Shown here: piece by piece, positions 20,119 to 28,743 of the stretch
Layout: each line of letters begins with the position of its first letter
Position numbering within the stretch: the stretch's first letter is position 1
NCBI RefSeq assembly: GCF_000428825.1
Contig: NZ_KE386803.1
Coordinates: forward strand, 74,542 to 136,891
Source of the DNA: Desulfomicrobium escambiense DSM 10707
GTDB taxonomy: Bacteria > Desulfobacterota > Desulfovibrionia > Desulfovibrionales > Desulfomicrobiaceae
Direction: 5' to 3'
Length of the DNA: 62,350 bases
Notes under the pieces: model-generated
What the model was told of the DNA's origin: nothing
What the model saw: the letters and a program-made list of their open reading frames with translations, nothing else
The model's database searches: none
Translations under genes and position numbers: made by a program

Positions 20119-20379
20119 TTGGCCAATCACAAGTCTGCCCTCAAGAGACACCGCCAGAGCCTCAAGGCCCGCGAGCGCAATAGAATGATGAAAACCCGTG
20201 TGAAGAACGCCATGAAGGCCGTGCGCACCGCCATCGAGTCCCAGGACCAGGATGCCGTGACCACCGCCCTGAAGGCCGCCACCACGGTTCTGGACAAAGC
20301 CGCGAGCAAGAAAGTCGTGCACTGGCGCACTGCCGCCCGGAAGATTTCCCGTCTTTCCCTGGCCGCGAACAAGATCTAG
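20119..20379 (+). CDS. rpsT: Small ribosomal subunit protein S20 (TTG start)
   Basis: This 86-residue basic helical protein begins [20 protein letters not shown]. That is the universal S20 start, and the internal [15 protein letters not shown] also fits. The initiation codon is TTG, preceded by AAAGGAG at good spacing, and no in-frame ATG could give the conserved N-terminus. Rare start codons are known for rpsT, where they help autoregulation. A strong terminator follows. Confidence 0.96.
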   Translation: MANHKSALKRHRQSLKARERNRMMKTRVKNAMKAVRTAIESQDQDAVTTALKAATTVLDKAASKKVVHWRTAARKISRLSLAANKI

Positions 20380-20403
20380 CCATACGCACCCGATTCAGTC
20401 ACG

Positions 20404-20436
20404 AAAGCCCGTCATGATGCTGCATGACGGGCTTTT
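20404..20436 (+). terminator. Rho-independent terminator after rpsT
   Basis: AAAGCCCGTCATG (20404-20416) pairs perfectly with CATGACGGGCTTT (20423-20435) around a 6-nt loop and is followed by T residues. It ends the rpsT transcript 24 nt after the stop. Confidence 0.9.
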
Positions 20437-20554
20437 GCATTTTCGGCCCCCGTCTGGGACCACGCCGTTTCCTCCGTATTTCCGCCTCCCCGCGCCCCCT
20501 GCGCCTCGGATCGCCTCGAGGCCCGGAACCCCTGCATTCCCGGTCGTTCCTCGA

Positions 20555-20584
20555 TTGACAGGCCTTGTGTCATCAGGTTATCGA
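20555..20584 (+). promoter_or_regulatory. Candidate sigma-70 promoter of the liv operon
   Basis: TTGACA at 20555-20560 and TATCGA at 20579-20584 are separated by 18 nt. They lie about 60 nt upstream of the substrate-binding-protein start and downstream of the rpsT terminator. The -35 is perfect; the -10 is a 3/6 match, so the call is tentative. Confidence 0.4.
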
Positions 20585-20641
20585 TTATCGTTCAAATTGT
20601 CCGGTTTTCCGGGTTCACCCTCACACGTTTCGGAGGTCTTC

Positions 20642-21781
20642 ATGAAAGCGGCGAAGTGGGTCGTTGCCCTCGTTTTCACCCTGTTGTCCTGCGTCCCGGC
20701 CCTGGCGGCCGACACGATCAGGATCGGCGCCATCTTCTCCGTGACCGGCCCGGCCTCCTTCCTGGGCGAGCCCGAGAAGAACACGCTCCTCATGCTCAAG
20801 GACAAGGTCAACTCGGCCGGAGGCGTGAACGGGAAACAGGTCGAGGTCATCGTCTACGACGACGAGTCCGACGTGAACAAGTGCGTCATGGCCGCCAAGA
20901 AGCTCCTGGACCAGGACGGCGTCAGCGTGGTCATCGGCCCGAGCATTTCCGGCAATACCCTGGCCATCTCCAAGTTCTTCTCCTCGGCCGAGGTGCCGCT
21001 GGTGTCCTGCGCGGCCGCCGAGAAGATCGTCAAGCCCGTGGACCCGTGGGTCTTCAACACCCCGCAGCTGGACCGCCATGCCGTGACCAAGATTCTCCAG
21101 AGCGCCAAGGCCAGGGGCTTCTCCAAGCTGGCCATCCTGACGGTGTCCGACGGCTACGGCCAAGCCGGCCGCGGGGTCCTGAACGAGCTCATCCCGGCCG
21201 GGGGCTTCCAGCTCGTGGCCGACGAGGTCTACGGGCCCAAGGACACGGACATGACCGCCCAGCTGACCAAGATCAAGGGCGCCGCGCCCGACGCCATCAT
21301 CTGTTGGGGCACCAACCCCGGCCCGGCCGTAGTGGCCCGCAACCGCGTCCAGCTGGGCCTGACCACGCCCTTGTACATGAGTCACGGCGTGGCCTCGGAC
21401 AAATTCATCGAACTGGCCGGCGACGCGGCCGAAGGGCTCGTTCTCCCGGCCGGCCGCCTGGTGGCCGTGGACCTGGTCCCGGCCGACCATCCCCAGAAAC
21501 CGGTGCTTGAGGCCTACGTGGCCGATTACGCCAAGGCCTACAACTCCCCGGTCTCGTCCTTCGGCGGCTACGCCCACGACGCCTTCGCCCTGGTCCTGGA
21601 GGCCGTCGGCAAGGGCGGCTCTGCCAAGCCCGCCGACATCCGCGACAACCTGGAGAAGATCGCGAAGTTCCCCGGAACGTCGGGGGTGTACACCTACGGC
21701 CCCGACAACCACAACGGCCTTGACGAGAGCGCCTTCATCATGGTGACCATCAAGAACGGCACCTGGAACGTGACCGAGTAG
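20642..21781 (+). CDS. Periplasmic substrate-binding protein of a branched-chain amino acid type ABC transporter
   Basis: This 379-residue protein has a signal peptide (residues 1-23, ending PALAA). The type I periplasmic binding fold starts DTIRIGAIFSVTGPASFLG, the LivJ/LivK family signature. The ATG at 20642 has GGAGG at ideal spacing. It heads an operon with two permeases and two ATPases. The ligand need not be leucine: the aryl-CoA ligase gene downstream suggests an aromatic acid as an alternative. That is inference from context. Confidence 0.9.
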   Translation: MKAAKWVVALVFTLLSCVPALAADTIRIGAIFSVTGPASFLGEPEKNTLLMLKDKVNSAGGVNGKQVEVIVYDDESDVNKCVMAAKKLLDQDGVSVVIGPSISGNTLAISKFFSSAEVPLVSCAAAEKIVKPVDPWVFNTPQLDRHAVTKILQSAKARGFSKLAILTVSDGYGQAGRGVLNELIPAGGFQLVADEVYGPKDTDMTAQLTKIKGAAPDAIICWGTNPGPAVVARNRVQLGLTTPLYMSHGVASDKFIELAGDAAEGLVLPAGRLVAVDLVPADHPQKPVLEAYVADYAKAYNSPVSSFGGYAHDAFALVLEAVGKGGSAKPADIRDNLEKIAKFPGTSGVYTYGPDNHNGLDESAFIMVTIKNGTWNVTE

Positions 21782-21843
21782 AACCGCAACGTCCGAACAG
21801 GCCGACGGATGGAAGCGTCCGCCGGCCTTTTTCTTGGGAGCAC

Positions 21844-22725
21844 ATGGACCCGTCGAGCCTCCTGCAGTACCTCATCACCGGCCTGACCCTGGGTAGCACC
21901 TACGGCCTGACGGCGCTGGGGTTCACCATCATCTTCAACACCACGGGCGTCATCAACTTCGCCCAAGGCGAGTTCGTCATGCTCGGCGGCATGATGAGCG
22001 TCTATTTTACCCGCGTCCTGGGGCTCGGAGAACCGGTGGCCGTGATTCTGGCCGTGGTCGGGGCCACCGTGGCGGGTGCTTTGGTCGAGCGCCTGGCCAT
22101 CCGCCCCGTGCGCGACTGCCCGACCATCAACCTGGTCATCATCACCATCGGCGTGTCCATCCTCGTTCGCGGCCTGGCCATGCTGGCCTGGGGCAAGGAC
22201 ACGCACGTGCTCGAACCCTTCTCGGGCGACCGGCCCATCATGGTCCTGGGCGCGGCCGTCATGCCCCAGGCCTTGTGGGTGCTGGCCGTGAGCCTCCTGC
22301 TCCTGGCGGGCCTCAAGGCCTTCTTCTCCGGGACCATCCACGGCAAGGCCATGCTGGCCTGCTCCCACGACCCCAAGGCCGCGTCCCTGGTGGGCATCGG
22401 CGTGCAGCGCATGGTCCTGCTGTCCTTCATGATCTCGGCGCTGGTCGGGGCCGTGGGAGGCGTGATTCTCGCGCCCATCACCATGACATCCTACGACGTG
22501 GGCATCATGCTCGGCCTCAAGGGCTTCGCGGCCTGCATCCTGGGCGGCCTGGGCAACCCCTTCGGGGCGGCGGCGGGCGGGGTCATCCTCGGCGTGCTGG
22601 AATCCCTCGGTGCAGGCTTCATCTCCTCGGCCTACAAGGACGCCCTGGCCTTCGTCATCCTGCTGGCCCTCCTCTTCGTCAAACCATCGGGGCTGTTCGG
22701 CCTCAAAGACAGCAAGCGGGTGTGA
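21844..22725 (+). CDS. livH: ABC transporter permease, LivH family
   Basis: This is a 293-residue polytopic membrane protein. The N-terminus contains LTLGSTYGLTALGFTIIFNTTGVINFAQGEF in hydrophobic blocks, a hallmark of LivH permeases. The EAA-like loop near AILGGLGNPFGAAAGG is also conserved. It forms the membrane channel with the following LivM-type permease. The ATG follows a GGGAG. The next gene begins one base after its stop. Confidence 0.92.
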   Translation: MDPSSLLQYLITGLTLGSTYGLTALGFTIIFNTTGVINFAQGEFVMLGGMMSVYFTRVLGLGEPVAVILAVVGATVAGALVERLAIRPVRDCPTINLVIITIGVSILVRGLAMLAWGKDTHVLEPFSGDRPIMVLGAAVMPQALWVLAVSLLLLAGLKAFFSGTIHGKAMLACSHDPKAASLVGIGVQRMVLLSFMISALVGAVGGVILAPITMTSYDVGIMLGLKGFAACILGGLGNPFGAAAGGVILGVLESLGAGFISSAYKDALAFVILLALLFVKPSGLFGLKDSKRV

Positions 22726-22726
22726 C

Positions 22727-23707
22727 GTGAGCTACCGCAAGGACATGATCTGGCTGGGCTGCTTCTTCGCGCTGCTCATGCTCGCGCCGGCGGCGCTGCC
22801 CAACAACTATTTCCTGACCATCCTCATCCTGGGCTGCCTGCACTCCCTGAACGCCGTGGGGCTGTGCCTGCTGGTGGGGCACGCCGGGCAGATCTCCCTG
22901 GGGCACGCCGGATTCTACGGCCTGGCCGCCTACGCGAGCGCCTGGCTGAGCGCCACGGCCGGCTGGCCCGTGGAGGCCTCCATGCTGGCGGGCGTGGCCC
23001 TGACCGTGGTCGTGAGCGTGCTCATCGGCATGCCGTCCCTGAAGCTCAAGGGCCACTACCTGGCCATGGCCACCCTGGGCTTCGGCATCATCCTGTCCAT
23101 CCTTTTCACCGAGACCGTGGACATCACCGGCGGCCCCTCGGGTTTTGTCGGCATCCCCCGCCTGTCCTTCTTCGGCCACGAGGTGAAGAAGGACCTGGCT
23201 CTGTACCGCGTCGTGGCGGGCGTGCTGTGCCTGGCCGTGTGGCTGGCCTTCAACCTGCTGCACAGTCGCATCGGACGGGCCCTGCGCGCCCTGCACACCT
23301 CCGAGAAGGCGGCCCAGGCCATGGGCGTGGACATCGCCCGCTACAAGCTCTTCGTCTTCGTCCTCTCGGCCGCGTTCTCGGCCGTGGCCGGCGTGCTCTA
23401 CGCCCACTACCTGACCTTCATCGCGCCGTCGTCCTTCGGCTTCATGTTTTCGGTGGAACTCATCGTCATGGTCGTGCTGGGCGGCATGGTCAGCGTGCCG
23501 GGGGCCATCGTCGGCGCCTTCTTCGTGACCGTCCTGCCCGAGTTCCTGCGCGCCTTCGAGAACGTCGAGGTCGTGCTCTTCGGGGCCATCCTCATCTTGT
23601 GCATGATGTTTATGCCCGACGGCATGGCCGGGGGCTGGAACAGGCTGTGGGCCCGGGTCAGACGGGCCTGGGCGGCGCGCAACGCCTCGGGGGCCGCCCA
23701 TGGGTAG
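22727..23707 (+). CDS. livM: ABC transporter permease, LivM family
   Basis: This permease is about 326 residues with eight or more hydrophobic segments. It contains the LivM pattern VGHAGQISLGHAGFYGLAAYAS and PSLKLKGHYLAMATLGFG. The preferred start is GTG at 22727, one base after the livH stop, giving MSYRKDMIWLG. An ATG at 22745 is the alternative. Its 3' end overlaps the ATPase gene by 8 nt. It works with LivH as the heterodimeric membrane domain. Confidence 0.9.
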   Translation: MSYRKDMIWLGCFFALLMLAPAALPNNYFLTILILGCLHSLNAVGLCLLVGHAGQISLGHAGFYGLAAYASAWLSATAGWPVEASMLAGVALTVVVSVLIGMPSLKLKGHYLAMATLGFGIILSILFTETVDITGGPSGFVGIPRLSFFGHEVKKDLALYRVVAGVLCLAVWLAFNLLHSRIGRALRALHTSEKAAQAMGVDIARYKLFVFVLSAAFSAVAGVLYAHYLTFIAPSSFGFMFSVELIVMVVLGGMVSVPGAIVGAFFVTVLPEFLRAFENVEVVLFGAILILCMMFMPDGMAGGWNRLWARVRRAWAARNASGAAHG

Positions 23708-24473
23708 CGCGGTGCTGGCAACGCGCGGCGTGTCCGTACGATTCGGCGGGGTGCACGCCCTGGCGGAGGTCGATTTCGAGGCCGAAGCCGGGGCCATCAC
23801 GGCCATCATCGGACCCAACGGCGCGGGCAAGACTACGCTTCTGAACGTCATTTCCGGCATGGTGTCGCCCAGCGGCGGAAGCATCCTTTTCGACGGACGT
23901 GACATAACCGCCTGGCCGGCCCACGCGCGGGCCCGGGCGGGCATGGTCCGGACATTCCAGAACCTGGAGATATTTTCCAACATGACGGTGCTCGAGAACG
24001 TGGCCATGGGCTGTCACGGCCGCCTGAGCGTCCCGGCCTGGCACAGCATGCTGCGCACGCCGCGTTCGCGCAGGATCGAGGCGGACATCCGGCGCGAGGC
24101 CATGGACGCCCTGGAGTTCGTCGGCATGGCCGAGTACGCCCAGGCCACGGCCAAGGATCTGGCCTTCGGCCGGCAGCGGTCGCTGGAGCTGGCTCGGGCC
24201 CTGGCGGCGCGGCCCCGGCTCCTGCTGCTGGACGAACCGGCCGCCGGTCTGAACATCGCCGAAACCCAGGCCCTGGCGGCCATGATCGTGCGCATTCGCG
24301 ACACCTACGGGCTTTCGGTCATCCTGGTCGAGCACGACATGGAACTGGTCATGGGCATCAGCGACGCGATCATGGTGCTCTGTTTCGGCCAGACCATCAG
24401 CCGCGGCACGCCGGCCCAGGTCCAGAAGGACCCCAGAGTCGTGGCCGCCTACCTCGGGGGGGACGAGGAATGA
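23700..24473 (+). CDS. livG: ABC transporter ATPase, LivG family
   Basis: This 257-residue ATPase has Walker A GPNGAGKTTLLNVISG near residue 38. The LivG-specific long insert contains VRTFQNLEIF. The signature is the degenerate LAFGRQRSLELARAL, with Walker B LLLLDEPAAGLN. The downstream region VILVEHDMELVMGISD includes the H-loop. It overlaps livM by 8 nt and livF by 4 nt. It energises transport as a heterodimer with LivF. Confidence 0.93.
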   Translation: MGSAVLATRGVSVRFGGVHALAEVDFEAEAGAITAIIGPNGAGKTTLLNVISGMVSPSGGSILFDGRDITAWPAHARARAGMVRTFQNLEIFSNMTVLENVAMGCHGRLSVPAWHSMLRTPRSRRIEADIRREAMDALEFVGMAEYAQATAKDLAFGRQRSLELARALAARPRLLLLDEPAAGLNIAETQALAAMIVRIRDTYGLSVILVEHDMELVMGISDAIMVLCFGQTISRGTPAQVQKDPRVVAAYLGGDEE

Positions 24474-25207
24474 AGACCCTGCTGTCCCTCAAGAACGTCG
24501 ACGTGTTCTACGGCCGCATCCACGCCGTGCGCCGCGCCACCCTGCACGTGCGGCAGGGCGAGATCGTGGCCCTCATCGGCGGCAACGGCGCGGGCAAGAC
24601 GACCATGCTCTGCACCATCTCGGGCCTGAACCGCCCCGGCCAGGGCAGCATACTTTTCGGCGATGAGGAACTGACGCGCAGAAGCCCCGAGCAGATCGTG
24701 CGCGCCGGCATCTCCCACGTGCCCGAGGGGCGCCTGGTCTTCAGCCCCCTGTCGGTGGAGGACAACCTGCGCCTGGGGGCCTACACCCGGCCGCGCTTCC
24801 GCGAGCGCGCCGCCATCGCCGAGGACATGGAAACCATGTACGCCATGTTCCCGGTCCTGCGCGAGCGCCGGGCCCAGGCCGCCGGGACCCTGTCGGGCGG
24901 GGAGCAGCAGATGCTGGCCATCGGCCGCGCCCTCATGGCCCGGCCGCGGATGCTGCTGCTGGACGAGCCGGGCATGGGCCTGGCCCCGCTGGTGGTCCGG
25001 GACATTTTCCGGCATATCGTGGAACTGCGCGACAGGCTGGGCCTGACGGTCCTGCTCGTGGAGCAGAACGCCAAGAGCGCCCTGAAGATCGCCGACCGCG
25101 GCTACGTCCTGGAGAACGGCCGCGTCATCCTGCAGGGCACCGCGGCCGAACTGCTGGCCAACCGCGACGTCCAGCGCGCCTACCTGGGCCGCGAGCAGGA
25201 AGCGTGA
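24470..25207 (+). CDS. livF: ABC transporter ATPase, LivF family
   Basis: This 245-residue ATPase has Walker A IGGNGAGKTTMLCTISG, signature LSGGEQQMLAIGRAL and Walker B MLLLDEPGMGLAP. These are typical of LivF, as is the segment ISHVPEGRLVFSPLSVEDNLRLGAY. The start overlaps the livG stop (ATGA). It is the last transporter gene, followed after 150 nt by the CoA ligase gene. Confidence 0.94.
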   Translation: MKTLLSLKNVDVFYGRIHAVRRATLHVRQGEIVALIGGNGAGKTTMLCTISGLNRPGQGSILFGDEELTRRSPEQIVRAGISHVPEGRLVFSPLSVEDNLRLGAYTRPRFRERAAIAEDMETMYAMFPVLRERRAQAAGTLSGGEQQMLAIGRALMARPRMLLLDEPGMGLAPLVVRDIFRHIVELRDRLGLTVLLVEQNAKSALKIADRGYVLENGRVILQGTAAELLANRDVQRAYLGREQEA

Positions 25208-25232
25208 AAAGGCCCGATTGTCGCGTTGTTGC

Positions 25233-25285
25233 GGCCAAAACGGGCCCTCATGTATGTCGCGATACACTTCGGCCCCGTTTTGGCC
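25233..25285. repeat. Long inverted repeat between livF and the CoA-ligase gene
   Basis: GGCCAAAACGGGCC (25233-25246) is matched by GGCCCCGTTTTGGCC (25271-25285), its reverse complement with one extra C. The loop itself contains TGTAT and ATACA arms around GTCGCG. The result is a stable two-tier hairpin about 70 nt before the next start codon. No T-run follows on the plus strand. It may attenuate or stabilise the mRNA between transporter and enzyme genes, or serve as an operator. Confidence 0.6.
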
Positions 25286-25357
25286 TTGCGCCTTGCACTC
25301 GAACCTTTTCACGCGTCCTGCGAATGGTCGGGAATTTAGGGATATAGGGGGAGAAAG

Positions 25358-26644
25358 ATGTACTGGCAGAGCGAATATGAATGCATGGACCGCGGCGACC
25401 TGGAGCTTCTGCAGCTGGAGCGACTGCAGGCCACCCTGAACCGCGTGGCCCGCAACGTGCCCCTGTACCGGCGGCGGTTCGCGGAACTGGGCATCGACCC
25501 CTACGACGTGCAGTCCCTGGCTGACGTGCGGCGTCTGCCCTTCACCACCAAGGCCGACCTGCGCGAGAACTACCCGTACGGGCTCTTCGCCGTGCCCCTG
25601 CGCGACGTGGTGCGCATGCAGGCCTCCATGGGCACCACGGGCAGGCCCACGGTGGTGGGGTACACCTCGGGCGACGTGCGCCGCTGGTCCGAGCTGGCCG
25701 CGCGAATCCTCACGGCCGGCGGCGTGACCAAGGACGACGCCGTGCAGATCGCCTTCAACTACGGCCTGTTCACCGGCGCCTTCGGCATCCACTCCGGGGC
25801 CGAGCTCATCGGCGCATCGGTCATCCCCAGCTCGGGCGGCAACGCCCGGCGCCAGATCTCCATCATGCAGGACTACAGGACCACGGCCCTTATCTGCACC
25901 CCGAGCTACGCCCTGCACCTGGCCGACACCCTCGACGAGATGGGCATCAACAAGACGGCCTTGAGCCTGCGCTTCGGCCTTTTCGGCTCGGAGCCCTGGA
26001 CCGAGGATGCACGCCGAGAGATCGAGGAGCGCCTGGGCGTCCAGGCCACGGACAACTACGGCTTGAGCGAGATCACGGGTGTGGCCGGGGAATGCCTGGA
26101 ACGCTGCGGACTGCACATCAACGAGGACCATTTCCTGGCCGAGGTCGTGGACCCGGAGACCGGCGAGGTTCTGCCCGAGGGGCGGAAGGGCGAACTGGTA
26201 CTGACCACCCTGACCAAGGAGGCCTTCCCCCTGGTCCGTTTCCGCACCGGCGACCTGACCACCCTCATCGGCGCGCCCTGCGCCTGCGGTCGGACCTTCA
26301 GGCGCATGACCCGCATCCCGGGCCGCAGCGACGACATGCTCATCATTCACGGCGTGAACATCTTTCCGGCCCAGATCGAGACGCTCATCGCCTCCACGGG
26401 TCTTGCGGACCCGCACTACCAGGTCGTCCTGGACCGCCAGGGGCACATGGACCAGGCGACGATCCTTCTGGAGGCGCCGGAGTCCTTCTGCACCGATTCC
26501 ATCAAGCAGTCCCAGCGCATCCTCGAAAACGTGCGCATCCGCCTGCAGACCGAGCTGGGCGTGTCCTTCGAGGTCCGCCTGGTGGAGCCCCGCACCCTGC
26601 AGCGCGAAGGAGGCGGAAGGATCGTGGATCGCCGCAAAATCTAG
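25358..26644 (+). CDS. paaK: Phenylacetate-CoA ligase family (aryl-CoA/AMP-forming) enzyme
   Basis: This 428-residue adenylate-forming enzyme has the PaaK N-terminus (YWQSEYECMDRGDL, then RLPFTTKADLRENYPYG). The phosphate-binding loop is SMGTTGRPTVVGYT near residue 90, with YGLSEITG near 233. The C-terminal RFRTGDLT, followed by RIPGRSDDMLIIHGVNIFP, is the PaaK C-domain hinge. It converts an aryl acid plus ATP and CoA to the acyl-CoA. The location after a liv-type importer suggests uptake and activation of the same class of acid. Exact substrate unknown. A GGGGGAG ribosome site precedes the ATG. Confidence 0.88.
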   Translation: MYWQSEYECMDRGDLELLQLERLQATLNRVARNVPLYRRRFAELGIDPYDVQSLADVRRLPFTTKADLRENYPYGLFAVPLRDVVRMQASMGTTGRPTVVGYTSGDVRRWSELAARILTAGGVTKDDAVQIAFNYGLFTGAFGIHSGAELIGASVIPSSGGNARRQISIMQDYRTTALICTPSYALHLADTLDEMGINKTALSLRFGLFGSEPWTEDARREIEERLGVQATDNYGLSEITGVAGECLERCGLHINEDHFLAEVVDPETGEVLPEGRKGELVLTTLTKEAFPLVRFRTGDLTTLIGAPCACGRTFRRMTRIPGRSDDMLIIHGVNIFPAQIETLIASTGLADPHYQVVLDRQGHMDQATILLEAPESFCTDSIKQSQRILENVRIRLQTELGVSFEVRLVEPRTLQREGGGRIVDRRKI

Positions 26645-26660
26645 CGCCGAGCGATCAATA

Positions 26661-26700
26661 ACAAAACGCCCGCGGCAGAGATGCCGTGGGCGTTTTGTTT
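26661..26700. terminator. Terminator between paaK and the convergent uspA
   Basis: ACAAAACGCCCGCGGCA (26661-26677) pairs with TGCCGTGGGCGTTTTGT (26682-26698) around GAGA, with one mismatched or wobble position. A and T tracts flank the stem on both strands, so it can serve the two convergent genes. Confidence 0.88.
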
Positions 26701-26813
26701 TGACGCGCGGGTGCAGGAGCGCTCTCACGAGCCGTGCGTTTTCGTGAGGCCTGGTCAGCGGAATACGCTTCCGCGCCTGGTCGGGCTGGGCGTTGCGGCC
26801 GCCGGAACCCGCC

Positions 26814-27338
26814 TCAGCAGGCGCACATGTCGTTCTGCAGGTTCGGGACGGGTTTGAAGCCCAGACGGCGCAGGCAGGACCCGCCGCAGGAATTGGCGCA
26901 ATCGCATTCATCGCCCACGACGGCCACGGGCACGGAACTGCGAGCGCTGACCCTGTCGGACAGCGAGCCGAGGAACGAACGTACGCCGGTCGCGCCGCCG
27001 GAGCCCATGATGATCATGTCGCAGCGGTTGGCGCGGGCGGCGTCGACGATGGCGTCGGCCGGAGTGCCGTGGCCGATGACCGTCTTGAACACCACGCCGG
27101 CCTCGCGACAGCCGTCCTCGTACAGGCGCAGGACCTTGGAGATGCGCTCCATGTCCTTCATGTTGATCTTCTTGCGGGCCTCGGGGCTGATGCGGGCGCT
27201 GACGAGGCTCAGGGCGTGAAAGAGCACGACCTTGCCGCCGCACTGCTTGGCGAGGCCGATGGCGTAACGCTTGGCGCGACGGGACGCTTCGCCGCCGTCA
27301 ACGGGAACAAGAAATGTTTTGAGACCTGGCAGTTCCAT
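26814..27338 (-). CDS. Universal stress protein with a cysteine-rich C-terminal tail
   Basis: This 174-residue UspA-type protein begins with the fold strand KTFLVPVDGG. The ATP-binding signature Gx2Gx9GS is met by GSGGATGVRSFLGS near residues 112-125. After the domain ends (VPVAVVG) there is a tail of about 30 residues with six cysteines (145, 147, 151, 155, 172, 174), ending CAC. Standard UspA proteins lack this. The tail could bind a metal or an iron-sulfur cluster, or act as a thiol sensor; that is inference. A GGAGG ribosome site precedes the ATG, and a CRP-type site lies upstream. Confidence 0.88.
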   Translation of the reverse strand: MELPGLKTFLVPVDGGEASRRAKRYAIGLAKQCGGKVVLFHALSLVSARISPEARKKINMKDMERISKVLRLYEDGCREAGVVFKTVIGHGTPADAIVDAARANRCDMIIMGSGGATGVRSFLGSLSDRVSARSSVPVAVVGDECDCANSCGGSCLRRLGFKPVPNLQNDMCAC

Positions 27339-27380
27339 ATATGCTTCCTCCGAAAGTTTTAGGTTGGTCAGTCAACCAAT

Positions 27381-27398
27381 TTGTGACACGGCTCACAA
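27381..27398. promoter_or_regulatory. CRP/FNR-family operator (HcpR-like) upstream of uspA
   Basis: TTGTGA-CACGGC-TCACAA is a perfect 6-6-6 palindrome. It matches the CRP consensus and, from memory, the motif described for HcpR, a CRP/FNR-family regulator in Desulfovibrio. Its centre is about 51 nt upstream of the uspA start on the minus strand and about 187 nt upstream of the deacetylase gene. uspA is therefore the likelier target. Confidence 0.7.
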
Positions 27399-27575
27399 TG
27401 TCCGTCAAGAGGAAAGTTGCTCCATGGACGAGGGGCTGGGAAAATGGGGGGTCGCGAACGGCATGGCATTGCTTGCGCTTGCGTGTGGAGGGACGCCGTG
27501 CGATCGTCCGCACGTTTCGTCGGGCGGGAATCGCCGTCTGCCCGGCACGGTCTTCCAACAAGCGGGGCAGGTTCC

Positions 27576-28613
27576 ATGCAGGTGTTGCGTCACGCGGCCG
27601 GGTTCATCCTTCTCTTCATGGCATCGGCAGGGCTGGTCCAGGCCGGACAGGGCTCACGCGTCCTTCTGGACGGGCTGTGGACCCGGGCGCAGCTGGCCGG
27701 GACGCCGGCCGACCATGTGGTCAGCCGCCCGTATTCCAAACCCGCGGACATCACGCCGCCTCTGCGGCTCGAACCCGTCGCGCGTCTGGCCGAAGTCCCG
27801 GCGGGCTCGCGCGGCGTCATCCGTCGCGTGCATGTCCCGGCCGGGGACAAGGTCCTGGCCCTGACCTTCGACCTGTGCGAACGGGCCAGCAACCGCACGG
27901 GCTACCGCACCGAGATCGTCAATTTCCTGCGCGGCCAGGGCATTGCGGCCACGTTCTTTGCCGGGGGCAAGTGGATGCGTTCCCACCCGGAGCAGACCAT
28001 GCAGCTCATGGCCGACCCGCTCTTCGAACTGGGCAATCACTCCTGGACCCATGCCAATTTCGCCCTGACGGACGAGGCCGAAACTCGCGACCAGGTGCTC
28101 TGGACCCAGGCCCAGTACGAACTGCTGCGCGAAGAGCTGGCGCGCCGGGCCGACGGGCGCGGCCTGGGGGCGGAGATGGCCGCGGTGCCTGCTTCCATGA
28201 CGCTTTTCCGCTTGCCTTACGGCCGCAACGCGCCCGAAACCCTGGAGCGTCTGGCGGTCATGGGGCTGCCCGTGATCCAGTGGGACGTCTTGGGCGAAGG
28301 CGGGGCGGGCACGGCGCGGGATATGGCTCTGCGCGCGGCGGGCGAGGTGCGCCCCGGCTCCATCGTGCTCATGCACGCCAACGCCGTGCCGCGCCACACG
28401 CACGAAATCGTCCCGGTCTTCGTGGACGAACTGCTGCGCCGGGGCTGGCGTTTCGTGACCGTGAGCGAACTTCTGGCCATGGGCCGGGCCGAGACCGTGC
28501 AGGACGGCTACTTCGAGCGGCCTGGCGACAACCGGCAGTTCGACACGGGCTATCCGGGCAAGGGGACCCTGCATCCCGCACCCCGGCCCGAGGCCGGGAA
28601 GGCGGCGCAGTGA
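27576..28613 (+). CDS. Secreted polysaccharide deacetylase (NodB homology)
   Basis: This protein is about 345 residues with a hydrophobic signal segment (residues 6-22, AAGFILLFMASAGLVQA). The NodB domain shows motif 1 TFDLCERAS, motif 2 NHSWTH (metal histidines) and motif 3 FRLPYGRN. A later WDVLGEGG and VLMHAN fit motifs 4 and 5. Motif 1 has TFDLCE rather than the common TFDDG. Members hydrolyse N-acetyl groups from cell-wall or surface glycans. The ATG at 27576 with AGG upstream was preferred over a 53-residue extension lacking a signal peptide. Confidence 0.83.
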   Translation: MQVLRHAAGFILLFMASAGLVQAGQGSRVLLDGLWTRAQLAGTPADHVVSRPYSKPADITPPLRLEPVARLAEVPAGSRGVIRRVHVPAGDKVLALTFDLCERASNRTGYRTEIVNFLRGQGIAATFFAGGKWMRSHPEQTMQLMADPLFELGNHSWTHANFALTDEAETRDQVLWTQAQYELLREELARRADGRGLGAEMAAVPASMTLFRLPYGRNAPETLERLAVMGLPVIQWDVLGEGGAGTARDMALRAAGEVRPGSIVLMHANAVPRHTHEIVPVFVDELLRRGWRFVTVSELLAMGRAETVQDGYFERPGDNRQFDTGYPGKGTLHPAPRPEAGKAAQ

Positions 28614-28743
28614 CGTTGCGCCGCACCCGTTTGTGCGTGCCGTTCCCGGCTTTGCGCTCAAATCCGGTTTTGTCGCGCAGAAGACAAAGATTTCTTTCAA
28701 CGCCCTTTTGAATCTGCTAGGACATCGAAAAAGGGAGGCAGCC

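Noticed and set aside
24449-26911. Open frame of 820 codons antisense to livF, the CoA-ligase gene and uspA sequence
   Set aside because: It overlaps well-supported genes on the other strand and has no family features or ribosome site.
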